DNA from: a virus
DNA: 29,149 nt
IMG/VR virus record: IMGVR_UViG_3300008261_000296
Span: 1-29,149 of that record
Strand: one strand, 5' to 3'
Shown: piece after piece, positions 23,332 to 28,686 of the stretch
How positions within the stretch are numbered: position 1 is the stretch's first letter
Layout: each line of letters begins with the position of its first letter
The notes under the pieces: model-generated
The model's database searches: none
The model's input: the letters and a program-made list of their open reading frames with translations, nothing else
What the model was told of the DNA's origin: nothing
Program-made: the position numbers and the translations under genes

Positions 23332-24975
23332 TTATTTTTTTACATTGGTTATCTCAAAGCTACGACCCATTGTGATAATAGCATTGGTGCTTAAAATAGT
23401 TGATGCCACACTAACTGCATTTTGCAGCGCACTTCGAGTCACTTTCAATGGGTCAACAACACCCATTTTGATGAGGTCCCCAAACTCACCGGTCTTGACA
23501 TTATAGCCATGCCCATCAGGCACCTTGTCTTCTCCCTCAGGGACATACCTGCAATACACTGCGTCAAAGTCAAGCCCCACATTGGTGAGTATCTGCCTGA
23601 TTGGAGCCTCAAGCGCTGCGTCCATGATATGCCATGCCACATTCTGGTCATGGTTATTGCCATCACCTAACAACCTCGTATGGTCAATCTCAAATAGTGC
23701 TTTGCCGGCCCCTGGCAATATCCCCTCCTCCAAAGCAGAGCGCACTGCACAGACCGCATCGTCAACACGGTCATACAGCTCCTTTTGCTCCAGGTCAGTA
23801 TTACCACCGACATAGATGACACCAATACCCCCTGTCAGTGACGCAATGCGCTCCAGCAGGAAGTCCTTGTCAGCTTTGCGCTTAGCAATGGCGTGAGCCA
23901 TCCACAGCTGCTTGACTCTCTCCTCAACCACGTCAACCTTAACCCTCGCATTTGACTTCAGGATTATTGTCTTGTCATTTGACACAATGACCTTGGCCGC
24001 ATGGCCCAAGTCACCATAGTTGATAAGCGACAGATCGTCACCGGTCTTCTCACTGAAGTATGTCGCACCAACACTTGTCGCAATGTCCTGCATCAGCTCG
24101 TGCTGCTTATACCCAAAATTAGGTGGAGGCACCGCACAAACTTTTATATTCCCCTTCACGACATTTGCCGCAAGGGTATTGACCACATTGGTCCCACATG
24201 GCGCAATGATGAGCAGCTTTTTGCCCTCAGAGATAATTGGCTTTAGCACTGCCTCAATCTGCAAGATATTACTTATCTCAGTGTCAGCAACCAATACCAT
24301 CACATCCTCAAACACACACTCGTCCTTCTTCTGGTCATTGACGAACAGATTGGACAGATAGCCCCTGGCAAACTGCAAGCCCATAGTCGTCTCAGAGTAC
24401 GTCTCACTCGTCTGCGACTTCTCAACAGTGACAATACCAGTGCGCCCTACCTCTCTGTACAGCTCAGCAATAATCTTACCCAGCTCCTTGTCATTATTCG
24501 CTGATATTGTCGCCACGTCAACAAGCATTGCATTCGTCACCTTCTTAGCCTTTGAGGCCAATTGCCTAACCACCTCGTTGCACATAACACTCAAGTGTCT
24601 CAACACCGCAGTGCGGTTCACCTCAGGTGTCAATAGCCTTGTCCCCTCAAGGACCATAGCCTCCGTTAAAATAATACTGGTGGTTGTCCCATCCCCTGCA
24701 TTGGTAGCGGTACGCTCAGCTGCCTCTTTCATCATCCTGACCGCAAGGTTCTCAACCGGATCAAACAGGTCAACCGCCTTGGCGACAGTGACACCATCCT
24801 TCGTAACCGTAATGCTATGCGTGTGATGCGGTGACTCAATGAGCACCGTGTTGCCCCCAGGGCCTAAAGTGGACTTAACAGCAGCGGCAATCTTCTTGAT
24901 GCCATCTATCAATCGCTCTCGTCCTTCATCCCCAAAGACTAAGTCCTTTGGAGTGTAACCTGAATTGTCAAACAT
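23332..24975 (-). CDS. groEL: chaperonin GroEL (phage-encoded)
   Basis: 547 residues, full length. ATP-binding NAGDGTTTS (92-100, with the catalytic-type Asp95) and the hydrolytic Asp in DRVDDAVCAVRSALEEGIL-type sequence are kept; the STLGPGG P-loop (36-42) is present. The apical domain has the expected hydrophobic helices. The GGM-rich C-terminal tail of bacterial GroEL is missing (ends SFEITNVKK), which changes the floor of the folding cavity. It starts a transcript from a consensus promoter (25009-25039) with leader TTAAATCTAAT. Phage chaperonins usually fold capsid proteins; that is inference here. Confidence 0.93.
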   Translation of the reverse strand: MFDNSGYTPKDLVFGDEGRERLIDGIKKIAAAVKSTLGPGGNTVLIESPHHTHSITVTKDGVTVAKAVDLFDPVENLAVRMMKEAAERTATNAGDGTTTSIILTEAMVLEGTRLLTPEVNRTAVLRHLSVMCNEVVRQLASKAKKVTNAMLVDVATISANNDKELGKIIAELYREVGRTGIVTVEKSQTSETYSETTMGLQFARGYLSNLFVNDQKKDECVFEDVMVLVADTEISNILQIEAVLKPIISEGKKLLIIAPCGTNVVNTLAANVVKGNIKVCAVPPPNFGYKQHELMQDIATSVGATYFSEKTGDDLSLINYGDLGHAAKVIVSNDKTIILKSNARVKVDVVEERVKQLWMAHAIAKRKADKDFLLERIASLTGGIGVIYVGGNTDLEQKELYDRVDDAVCAVRSALEEGILPGAGKALFEIDHTRLLGDGNNHDQNVAWHIMDAALEAPIRQILTNVGLDFDAVYCRYVPEGEDKVPDGHGYNVKTGEFGDLIKMGVVDPLKVTRSALQNAVSVASTILSTNAIITMGRSFEITNVKK

Positions 24976-25008
24976 TGTGAATTAGATTTAAGTTTTAAAA
25001 TGATACCA

Positions 25009-25039
25009 CAAAGATAGTGTTAATTTTTAGACCACCAAA
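25009..25039 (-). promoter_or_regulatory. groEL promoter, Bacteroidota type
   Basis: On the minus strand TTTG (25036-25039), exactly 19 bp, then TATCTTTG (25009-25016) match the TTG/TAnnTTTG consensus. The groEL ATG is about 34 nt downstream. A TAGTGTTAAT sequence overlaps the upstream edge of the -7 box. Confidence 0.8.
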
Positions 25040-25374
25040 TACACTTGCTACATTTTTGTAGCTAGTGGGTTGAGTGCATTGATGGGTTGAGTGCTGATTG
25101 AGGACTACCCTATCAACACAGCAAGCTGTGTCGATGTGACAATGTCATTTCCCTATTCTCTCTCTATATATTTATCATGCGCAACTATTTTTTTAAATAT
25201 CAAATCGTTTCTATTTTCGACATTTTCGACATTACTCTTTATTATCAATTACTTATATCAATATAATTGACATTATATTGACATTTTAATGTCGATTATT
25301 GACATAAAATAAAAGAATAATAATAAAAGTATAAGAAAAGGTACACGACATCCACTACAAAGTATGTATTATTC
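25040..25374. other. gene-free stretch with palindromes and GACAT repeats (candidate origin/operator region)
   Basis: No convincing gene. Contents: hairpin GCTACA-TTTT-TGTAGC (25047-25062); 12-bp direct repeat TGGGTTGAGTGC at 25066-25077 and 25083-25094; palindromes ACACAGC-AA-GCTGTGT (25116-25131) and TGACA-A-TGTCA (25137-25147); then an A/T-rich stretch with GACAT repeats (25218-25305). It separates a terminator on the right from the groEL promoter on the left. Origin or operator function is inferred. Confidence 0.5.
25218..25305. repeat. cluster of GACAT repeats in A/T-rich DNA
   Basis: CGACATT at 25218-25224 and 25227-25233, TTGACATT at 25267-25274 and 25278-25285, inverted AATGTCGA at 25288-25295, and TTGACAT at 25299-25305. 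Spacing of 9-11 bp within pairs puts sites on one helix face, as for iterons or operators. Confidence 0.55.
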
Positions 25375-25405
25375 TCAAAAATAAAGGAGGGATTTTACCC
25401 CTCCT
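25375..25405 (-). terminator. rho-independent terminator after the holin-like gene
   Basis: Minus strand: AGGAGGG (25399-25405) pairs with CCCTCCT (25385-25391) across 7 nt, followed by a T-rich tract (TTATTTTT). It ends the 25926-25487 transcript. Confidence 0.75.
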
Positions 25406-25486
25406 AAATTTGAAAAACGACGTAATCGTATATGGTCTTTAGACCGAATACCTCCTTTTTAAATACCAAAAACCAATACGCTACGC

Positions 25487-25654
25487 TTATACTTTGGTCT
25501 TAGAAATAACAGACCATATTCCACCAATTGCAGTCATTACTCCACCTACTATCTCAGTAAGCAGTCCCTGCTCAAGTATGCCCTTAGCTACCAATACACC
25601 ACCAATAAAAGTCAATGCATGGCGTACAACCCCTAATGCACCCTCCCTGCTCAT
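25487..25654 (-). CDS. small holin-like membrane protein
   Basis: 55 residues, found by reading the sequence: MSREGALGVVRHALTFIGGV, LVAKGILEQGLLTEIVGGVM, TAIGGIWSVISKTKV. Two Gly-rich membrane segments (about 9-27 and 32-51) with RH near the first and a short basic end. The pattern 'VRH-LTF-GG-LVAKG ... GA-M---G-IWSVISK' is shared by small phage membrane proteins of the Pam3-gp28/holin type, as I recall them. It overlaps the preceding gene as ATGA and is followed by a terminator. It is far from the endolysin, so a second lysis-related protein is possible. Confidence 0.65.
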   Translation of the reverse strand: MSREGALGVVRHALTFIGGVLVAKGILEQGLLTEIVGGVMTAIGGIWSVISKTKV

Positions 25655-25926
25655 AACTTCAACTTAAAAGGTTTAGACATAGCATCCATCATCATCTCCC
25701 TCGCCTCAGCCATCATCTCGCCCCTTGAGTAACCCTCAGCAATCATACTAACCTTTTCCTCACGCTTCGCCTCCTTCCGGAGCTTCGCCATCTGCGCAAT
25801 GCCAGACTGGCCATCAGCCCTGTTGTTAATCAGACGACCATCCTTTACAGTCAAGCCATCCCCTCCTGCATATCCACCCTGGTAGATACTGTTGCCAATT
25901 CCTAATTTTCTTCCAATCATAATCAT
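25651..25926 (-). CDS. small charged Met-rich protein
   Basis: 91 residues from ATG 25926; an ATG two codons later (25920) is equally possible. N-terminus is Gly-rich (RKLGIGNSIYQGGYAGGDGL), followed by a helical Lys/Glu/Met-rich region (MAKLRKEAKREEKVSMIAEG, then MMAEAREMMMDAMSK). Not recognised. It is the first gene of a two-gene transcript with the holin-like protein and lies at the left edge of the control region, with a candidate -7 box at 25946-25953. Confidence 0.55.
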   Translation of the reverse strand: MIMIGRKLGIGNSIYQGGYAGGDGLTVKDGRLINNRADGQSGIAQMAKLRKEAKREEKVSMIAEGYSRGEMMAEAREMMMDAMSKPFKLKL

Positions 25927-25945
25927 ATTTTTAAAAGGTGAATCA

Positions 25946-25953
25946 CAAAGGTA
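25946..25953 (-). promoter_or_regulatory. candidate -7 element TACCTTTG
   Basis: Minus-strand TACCTTTG fits TAnnTTTG, about 20 nt before the ATG at 25926, and is preceded by a run of T. No TTG -33 box at the usual spacing. Confidence 0.45.
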
Positions 25954-25987
25954 AAAAAAATTATTAGATGAGTGTAGTATTTGGGTA

Positions 25988-26011
25988 CTATAGCGAGCCT
26001 GCGAGCTATAG
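25988..26011. repeat. inverted repeat CTATAGC...GCTATAG
   Basis: Perfect 7-bp arms (25988-25994, 26005-26011) around a 10-nt G/C-rich spacer. The CTATAG core recurs four more times in the control region. Confidence 0.6.
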
Positions 26012-26036
26012 CCGGATCCGGAAACGGCTTTTTTTT
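26010..26036 (+). terminator. terminator-like hairpin with no upstream plus-strand gene
   Basis: AGCCG (26010-26014) pairs with CGGCT (26025-26029), followed by eight T residues; an inner palindrome CCGGATCCGG (26012-26021) offers an alternative stem. The nearest gene upstream is on the other strand, so it may end a small RNA or block antisense transcription into the control region. Confidence 0.5.
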
Positions 26037-26117
26037 CGAGGGGTGGGGGTCTGATTTGGGTCGGACGTCTACGATTTTTTAGGCTTTTTGCTGCCGTCGT
26101 TTACGTCGCATATCGCT

Positions 26118-26151
26118 GCCGTTGCTGCGCTATAGTAGTGCCGTTGCTGCT
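26118..26151. repeat. direct repeat TGCCGTTGCTGC
   Basis: Exact 12-bp copies at 26118-26129 and 26140-26151, 22 bp apart, within the G/C-rich patch. A CTATAG lies between them. Confidence 0.6.
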
Positions 26152-26156
26152 TTTCC

Positions 26157-26221
26157 GTATACGTCCCATGTCACACGTTCTTCGTATACGTCCCACGTCC
26201 CTCCGCTGCTTTCGTATATGA
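26157..26221. repeat. direct repeat CGTATACGTCCCAYGTC
   Basis: 17-bp copies at 26157-26173 and 26184-26200 differing at one base, plus a third partial copy (CGTATATG) at 26214-26221. Spacing is about 27-30 bp. Confidence 0.65.
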
Positions 26222-26250
26222 AATAAAACTATATTGTTTATAATAGTTAC

Positions 26251-26299
26251 TTAGTGTTATATTGACACGAACTACCTTAGTGTTAAATATACACTAAGC
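26251..26299. repeat. CTTAGTGTTA repeats with an inverted arm
   Basis: CTTAGTGTTA at 26251-26260 and 26277-26286; the second forms an 8-bp inverted repeat with ACACTAAG (26292-26299). TAGTGTTA also occurs at 26566-26573 and at 25015-25022 beside the groEL promoter. Confidence 0.6.
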
Positions 26300-26309
26300 A
26301 ATTCATTGT

Positions 26310-26324
26310 TGCAACATTGTTGCA
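26310..26324. repeat. 15-bp palindrome TGCAACATTGTTGCA (copy 1)
   Basis: Perfect 7-bp arms around one central base. The same palindrome with the other central base is at 26491-26505. Typical dimension of a dimeric repressor site. Confidence 0.7.
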
Positions 26325-26326
26325 TT

Positions 26327-26367
26327 TAATAGTAATACTATCTTTCTGTAATAGTAATACTATCTTT
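26327..26367. repeat. tandem 19-bp repeat, each with palindrome ATAGTAATACTAT
   Basis: TAATAGTAATACTATCTTT occurs at 26327-26345 and 26349-26367, a 22-bp period (about two helical turns). Each contains the 13-bp perfect palindrome ATAGTA-A-TACTAT. Confidence 0.7.
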
Positions 26368-26441
26368 TACCAGGCGAAGCACTTTTTTAAAATTTGCACT
26401 CAAAACGCTATTTTTTTTTGTCTCAGTACCTTTGCACTTCG

Positions 26442-26460
26442 CTATAGATTTTGTCTATAG
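26442..26460. repeat. inverted repeat CTATAGA-TTTTG-TCTATAG
   Basis: Perfect 7-bp arms (26442-26448, 26454-26460), with another CTATAGAT at 26473-26480. Part of the CTATAG set of the control region. Confidence 0.6.
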
Positions 26461-26490
26461 TCAAGCCCAAAACTATAGATAAAACCTTTA

Positions 26491-26505
26491 TGCAACAATG
26501 TTGCA
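26491..26505. repeat. 15-bp palindrome TGCAACAATGTTGCA (copy 2)
   Basis: Second copy of the palindrome at 26310-26324, 181 bp away, about 190 bp before the early promoter. Confidence 0.7.
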
Positions 26506-26620
26506 TCTTTACGTTTTTCAAAAAAGATCTAATTTTGCCCTACTTTTATAAATTCAGCCCAAACGTAGTGTTAATCGAGCTTTTGGAATATTTTATTTGT
26601 TTTGGTGGACAAATCAAATC

Positions 26621-26635
26621 TTAACAAAATGTTAA
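26621..26635. repeat. inverted repeat TTAACA-AAA-TGTTAA upstream of early promoter
   Basis: Perfect 6-bp arms, about 37 bp before the -33 box of the early promoter, a position suited to an activator or repressor. Confidence 0.45.
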
Positions 26636-26671
26636 AATTTAAAAAGATTTAAAAAAAATACGGTTAAAAAT

Positions 26672-26701
26672 TTGCAGAAATAAAAACCCGCCCTATCTTT
26701 G
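26672..26701 (+). promoter_or_regulatory. early-operon promoter, Bacteroidota type
   Basis: TTG (26672-26674), exactly 19 bp, TATCTTTG (26694-26701): the same boxes and spacing as the groEL promoter. The first gene starts 88 bp downstream, leaving a leader of about 80 nt. Confidence 0.8.
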
Positions 26702-26788
26702 CTACCGTTCTGATACAAACACGATACACAAACGGCAATATCAGTATACACAAAAAGTTATTATATAATATTAAAACAATTTACAACT

Positions 26789-26932
26789 ATGTTTGAAAAA
26801 AAATTTAATGACTTAATAAGTCAGCTAGACGAAAAAAAACAATTGCAATTTAAGGCATTATATAATAGTGCAACAAATTTGCAAAGGTTAGAACTAATCG
26901 CAATTTTAGAGCAATATTTAGAAACACTATAA
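26789..26932 (+). CDS. small helical protein, first early gene
   Basis: 47 residues, found by reading the sequence: MFEKKFNDLISQLDEKKQLQ, FKALYNSATNLQRLELIAIL, EQYLETL. Almost entirely helical and amphipathic. The leader is A-rich (TTTACAACTATG) with no Shine-Dalgarno. As first gene after a strong promoter it may be a host-takeover or regulatory peptide, but no family is recognised. Confidence 0.55.
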   Translation: MFEKKFNDLISQLDEKKQLQFKALYNSATNLQRLELIAILEQYLETL

Positions 26933-26945
26933 AACACTTTACACA

Positions 26946-27050
26946 ATGGAAACACTAACAGTCTTTTTGATCATTGCATTTTTTGCAGCATTATTTTTTA
27001 ATCCTTATTTTAAGGATGTTACACACACAAACGACACAAATTTATTCTAA
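26946..27050 (+). CDS. 34-residue single-span membrane peptide
   Basis: Found by reading the sequence: METLTVFLIIAFFAALFFNP then YFKDVTHTNDTNLF. One membrane segment (about 4-20) and a short polar tail. It follows the first early gene by 13 bp with an ACACAATG start context. Short, so it could be chance, but the start context and tight packing support it. A membrane-acting early peptide (for example in superinfection exclusion) is a guess. Confidence 0.45.
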   Translation: METLTVFLIIAFFAALFFNPYFKDVTHTNDTNLF

Positions 27051-27068
27051 TCTAACACACACAACAAC

Positions 27069-27773
27069 ATGAAAGTAATATTTAAAACTTTAGACGCAAT
27101 CCATATTTTTAGATATGGCACAACTACCAATGACAAAATCGAAAGCGACAAAAAACGTAAAATAGTTCAAAGCTATACTTTCAGCCGCAAACAATACGAG
27201 TTTATAAGGGACAAAAAACAAGGCATGCAAGACTTTTTTAATATTGCGGACTCAAATTGTTTAGATTGTCCATACAATGAATTCGGTAAATGTTATACTC
27301 ACAAATTTAGCCAATATATGGGCTTTCGATCCATGTTAAGGAGTACACTAAGAAAATACGAAACTTTTGACGATATACCTTTTTTCGATGAAATAGCACA
27401 CCACCAAATATTATACATATGTAAGGGTACATATGTCAGATTTGGGACATACGGTGAACCGTCATTGCATCCATATGAACTGATAAGCGACATTGTCAAA
27501 ATTGCTGACAACTGGACTGGCTACACCCACCAGTGGAAAAAGAAAATTAATTTGAGTCCCTTTTTTATGGCATCAACACACACTGATACTGAGGAAAAAG
27601 AAGCAAAATTTGTCGGGTTTCGGTCATTTATTGCGACTGATGAGGCAATTAAAGGGGCTGTAAATTGTCCCGCATCGAAAGAAGCTAACTATATATCAAC
27701 TTGTTCAAAATGTGGACTCTGTTCGGGCACTGAGGGCAAAGGAAAGAAAAGTATATACATATTCAACCACTAA
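27069..27773 (+). CDS. conserved phage protein with cysteine clusters
   Basis: 234 residues. N-terminal cluster CLDCPYNEFGKCYTHK (C-x2-C-x7-C, about 78-93), then QYMGFRSMLRS, the segment YVRFGTYGEPSLHPYELISD (about 120-140) and TGYTHQWKK, and a C-terminal cluster CPASKEANYISTCSKCGLCS (about 200-219) with GTEGKGKKSIYI. Cysteine pairs suggest zinc or Fe-S binding. The 'GTYGEPSL' phrase and the CPxx...C-x2-C-x2-C ending are seen in a phage family of unknown function. It resembles the radical-SAM GEP motif but lacks the CxxxCxxC cluster. It is the largest early gene here. Confidence 0.7.
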   Translation: MKVIFKTLDAIHIFRYGTTTNDKIESDKKRKIVQSYTFSRKQYEFIRDKKQGMQDFFNIADSNCLDCPYNEFGKCYTHKFSQYMGFRSMLRSTLRKYETFDDIPFFDEIAHHQILYICKGTYVRFGTYGEPSLHPYELISDIVKIADNWTGYTHQWKKKINLSPFFMASTHTDTEEKEAKFVGFRSFIATDEAIKGAVNCPASKEANYISTCSKCGLCSGTEGKGKKSIYIFNH

Positions 27774-27785
27774 TCAAACATAGGT

Positions 27786-27810
27786 TTGCAGTGATCCTAC
27801 AAAACTGCAA
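27786..27810 (+). terminator. hairpin after 27069-27773, possible attenuator
   Basis: TTGCAGT (27786-27792) pairs with ACTGCAA (27804-27810) across 11 nt and is followed by TTTTAT. The stem is A/T-rich and the T run short, so partial termination or an mRNA-processing structure is as likely as full termination. Confidence 0.4.
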
Positions 27811-27839
27811 TTTTATAAACATCTCAAAAATATCTTACA

Positions 27840-28007
27840 ATGAAAAATCAAAAAACTGCATGGCATATGCTAACAATTGACCAAAAAATAAAGGTCAAAC
27901 AACACTTTATAAACAAGTACGGAAAGCAAGTACATTGGGGCAAACCCGATGCATTTAAGGAACTGACTGAGACGCAACTATATTATTTACTCGCAACAAA
28001 AAACTAA
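27840..28007 (+). CDS. small early protein, unknown
   Basis: 55 residues, found by reading the sequence: MKNQKTAWHMLTIDQKIKVK, QHFINKYGKQVHWGKPDAFK, ELTETQLYYLLATKN. Helical and basic in the first half, with a short acidic helix at the end that looks like a small DNA- or protein-binding domain. Leader TATCTTACAATG is A-rich. Not recognised. Confidence 0.55.
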   Translation: MKNQKTAWHMLTIDQKIKVKQHFINKYGKQVHWGKPDAFKELTETQLYYLLATKN

Positions 28008-28011
28008 TCCA

Positions 28012-28188
28012 ATGATTAACATCAAAACAATATCAGCAGCAGAGTTAAAAACTTTGTCCCTCAATGACCTTGTGGCAATCTGCAAGGCATTAGACAACGG
28101 CAACGGCAACTGGCAAGGCGTCACGTCCGATGAATATGACTATATTTTAGAGACTGCAACAAATTTAATTAACGAATATCAAAATTAA
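28012..28188 (+). CDS. small early protein, unknown
   Basis: 58 residues, found by reading the sequence: MINIKTISAAELKTLSLNDL, VAICKALDNGNGNWQGVTSD, EYDYILETATNLINEYQN. Mostly helical and acidic. The start is four bases after the previous stop (TAATCCAATG), so it is co-translated. Not recognised. Confidence 0.55.
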   Translation: MINIKTISAAELKTLSLNDLVAICKALDNGNGNWQGVTSDEYDYILETATNLINEYQN

Positions 28189-28192
28189 AACT

Positions 28193-28333
28193 ATGCTAAA
28201 CAAAAGCCTTATTTTTTCCAGATCGTGGGCAGTCTACAAAGTAAAGTTAAACCATGGTATAAAAGCAGATTTTGCAACTGAGTTAAAACACTGCTATAAA
28301 ATAGCTAAACTTTTACAAAAATATAAACACTAA
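28193..28333 (+). CDS. small basic early protein, unknown
   Basis: 46 residues, found by reading the sequence: MLNKSLIFSRSWAVYKVKLN, HGIKADFATELKHCYKIAKL, LQKYKH. Basic, helical second half. Four bases separate it from the preceding stop. The family 'SW-YK---..F---LK--Y--AK' is familiar from small phage proteins but I cannot assign a role. Confidence 0.5.
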   Translation: MLNKSLIFSRSWAVYKVKLNHGIKADFATELKHCYKIAKLLQKYKH

Positions 28334-28337
28334 TCAC

Positions 28338-28571
28338 ATGAGACCAGAAAATTGGATCAAAAAGAATGCAACCTGCCCGACAATAGCAGCAGAAGCAATT
28401 GACCTATTCCATAAAAGAATAGACCTATACCAATCTTACAACGACGAGATAAGACAAGACTATATTAAGCGAGTAAAAGAGTCGGTAAAATGGTCAGAGA
28501 TATTTTACAATGAAAAGTTTGCATTATCAGATAAAGCATTTTTAAAATACTATTCAAAAACCTCGGAATAG
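28338..28571 (+). CDS. small helical early protein, probably frame-broken at its end
   Basis: 77 residues: MRPENWIKKNATCPTIAAEA, then IDLFHKRIDLYQSYNDEIRQ, DYIKRVKESVKWSEIFYNEK. Helical and charged. After an A5 run (28556-28560) the -1 frame is open to 28675 and adds an acidic tail; the natural protein may be about 112 residues. The start follows TAATCAC, a leader shared with the gene at 28687. No family recognised. Confidence 0.55.
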   Translation: MRPENWIKKNATCPTIAAEAIDLFHKRIDLYQSYNDEIRQDYIKRVKESVKWSEIFYNEKFALSDKAFLKYYSKTSE

Positions 28572-28675
28572 ACTATCTCCCATATTGGGACGATGAGACC
28601 GACATAGACAATACCGACTCAGAGACAAGCGACTCAGAGACAACAGAGTTAAACAATATTGACCTACCATTTTAA
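28559..28675 (+). other. probable -1-frame C-terminal extension ending DLPF
   Basis: The -1 frame from the A run encodes NLGIDYLPYWDDETDIDNTD, then SETSDSETTELNNIDLPF and TAA. It has no start codon of its own and fills the gap between two packed genes. The acidic tail with a D-L-P-F end resembles the protein-binding tip of single-stranded-DNA-binding proteins. Confidence 0.45.
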
Positions 28676-28686
28676 AAACTAATCAC

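Larger units (their letters stand above)
25954..26788. promoter_or_regulatory. gene-free early/late control region rich in repeats
   Basis: About 830 bp with no convincing gene, between the leftward late genes and rightward early genes. It holds a plus-strand terminator-like hairpin, a G/C-rich repeat patch (26030-26215) flanked by A/T-rich DNA, two copies of a 15-bp palindrome, two tandem ATAGTAATACTAT palindromes, six CTATAG hexamers, three TAGTGTTA motifs and the early promoter. This density suggests operators for one or more repressors and perhaps an origin. The functional claims are inference. Confidence 0.6.

Noticed and set aside
25066-25094. CIRCE-like heat-shock operator upstream of groEL
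   Set aside because: GAGTGC, the inner part of a CIRCE half-site, occurs twice, but as a direct repeat; there is no inverted TTAGCACTC partner at the right distance.
26080-26230. Minus-strand frame in the G/C-rich patch with repeated GRIR phrases
   Set aside because: The reading frame simply follows the DNA direct repeats, has no good leader and no recognisable fold.
26427-26434. TACCTTTG as a second plus-strand promoter
   Set aside because: It fits TAnnTTTG but no TTG is found about 19 bp upstream, and the full-consensus promoter at 26672-26701 is closer to the first gene.
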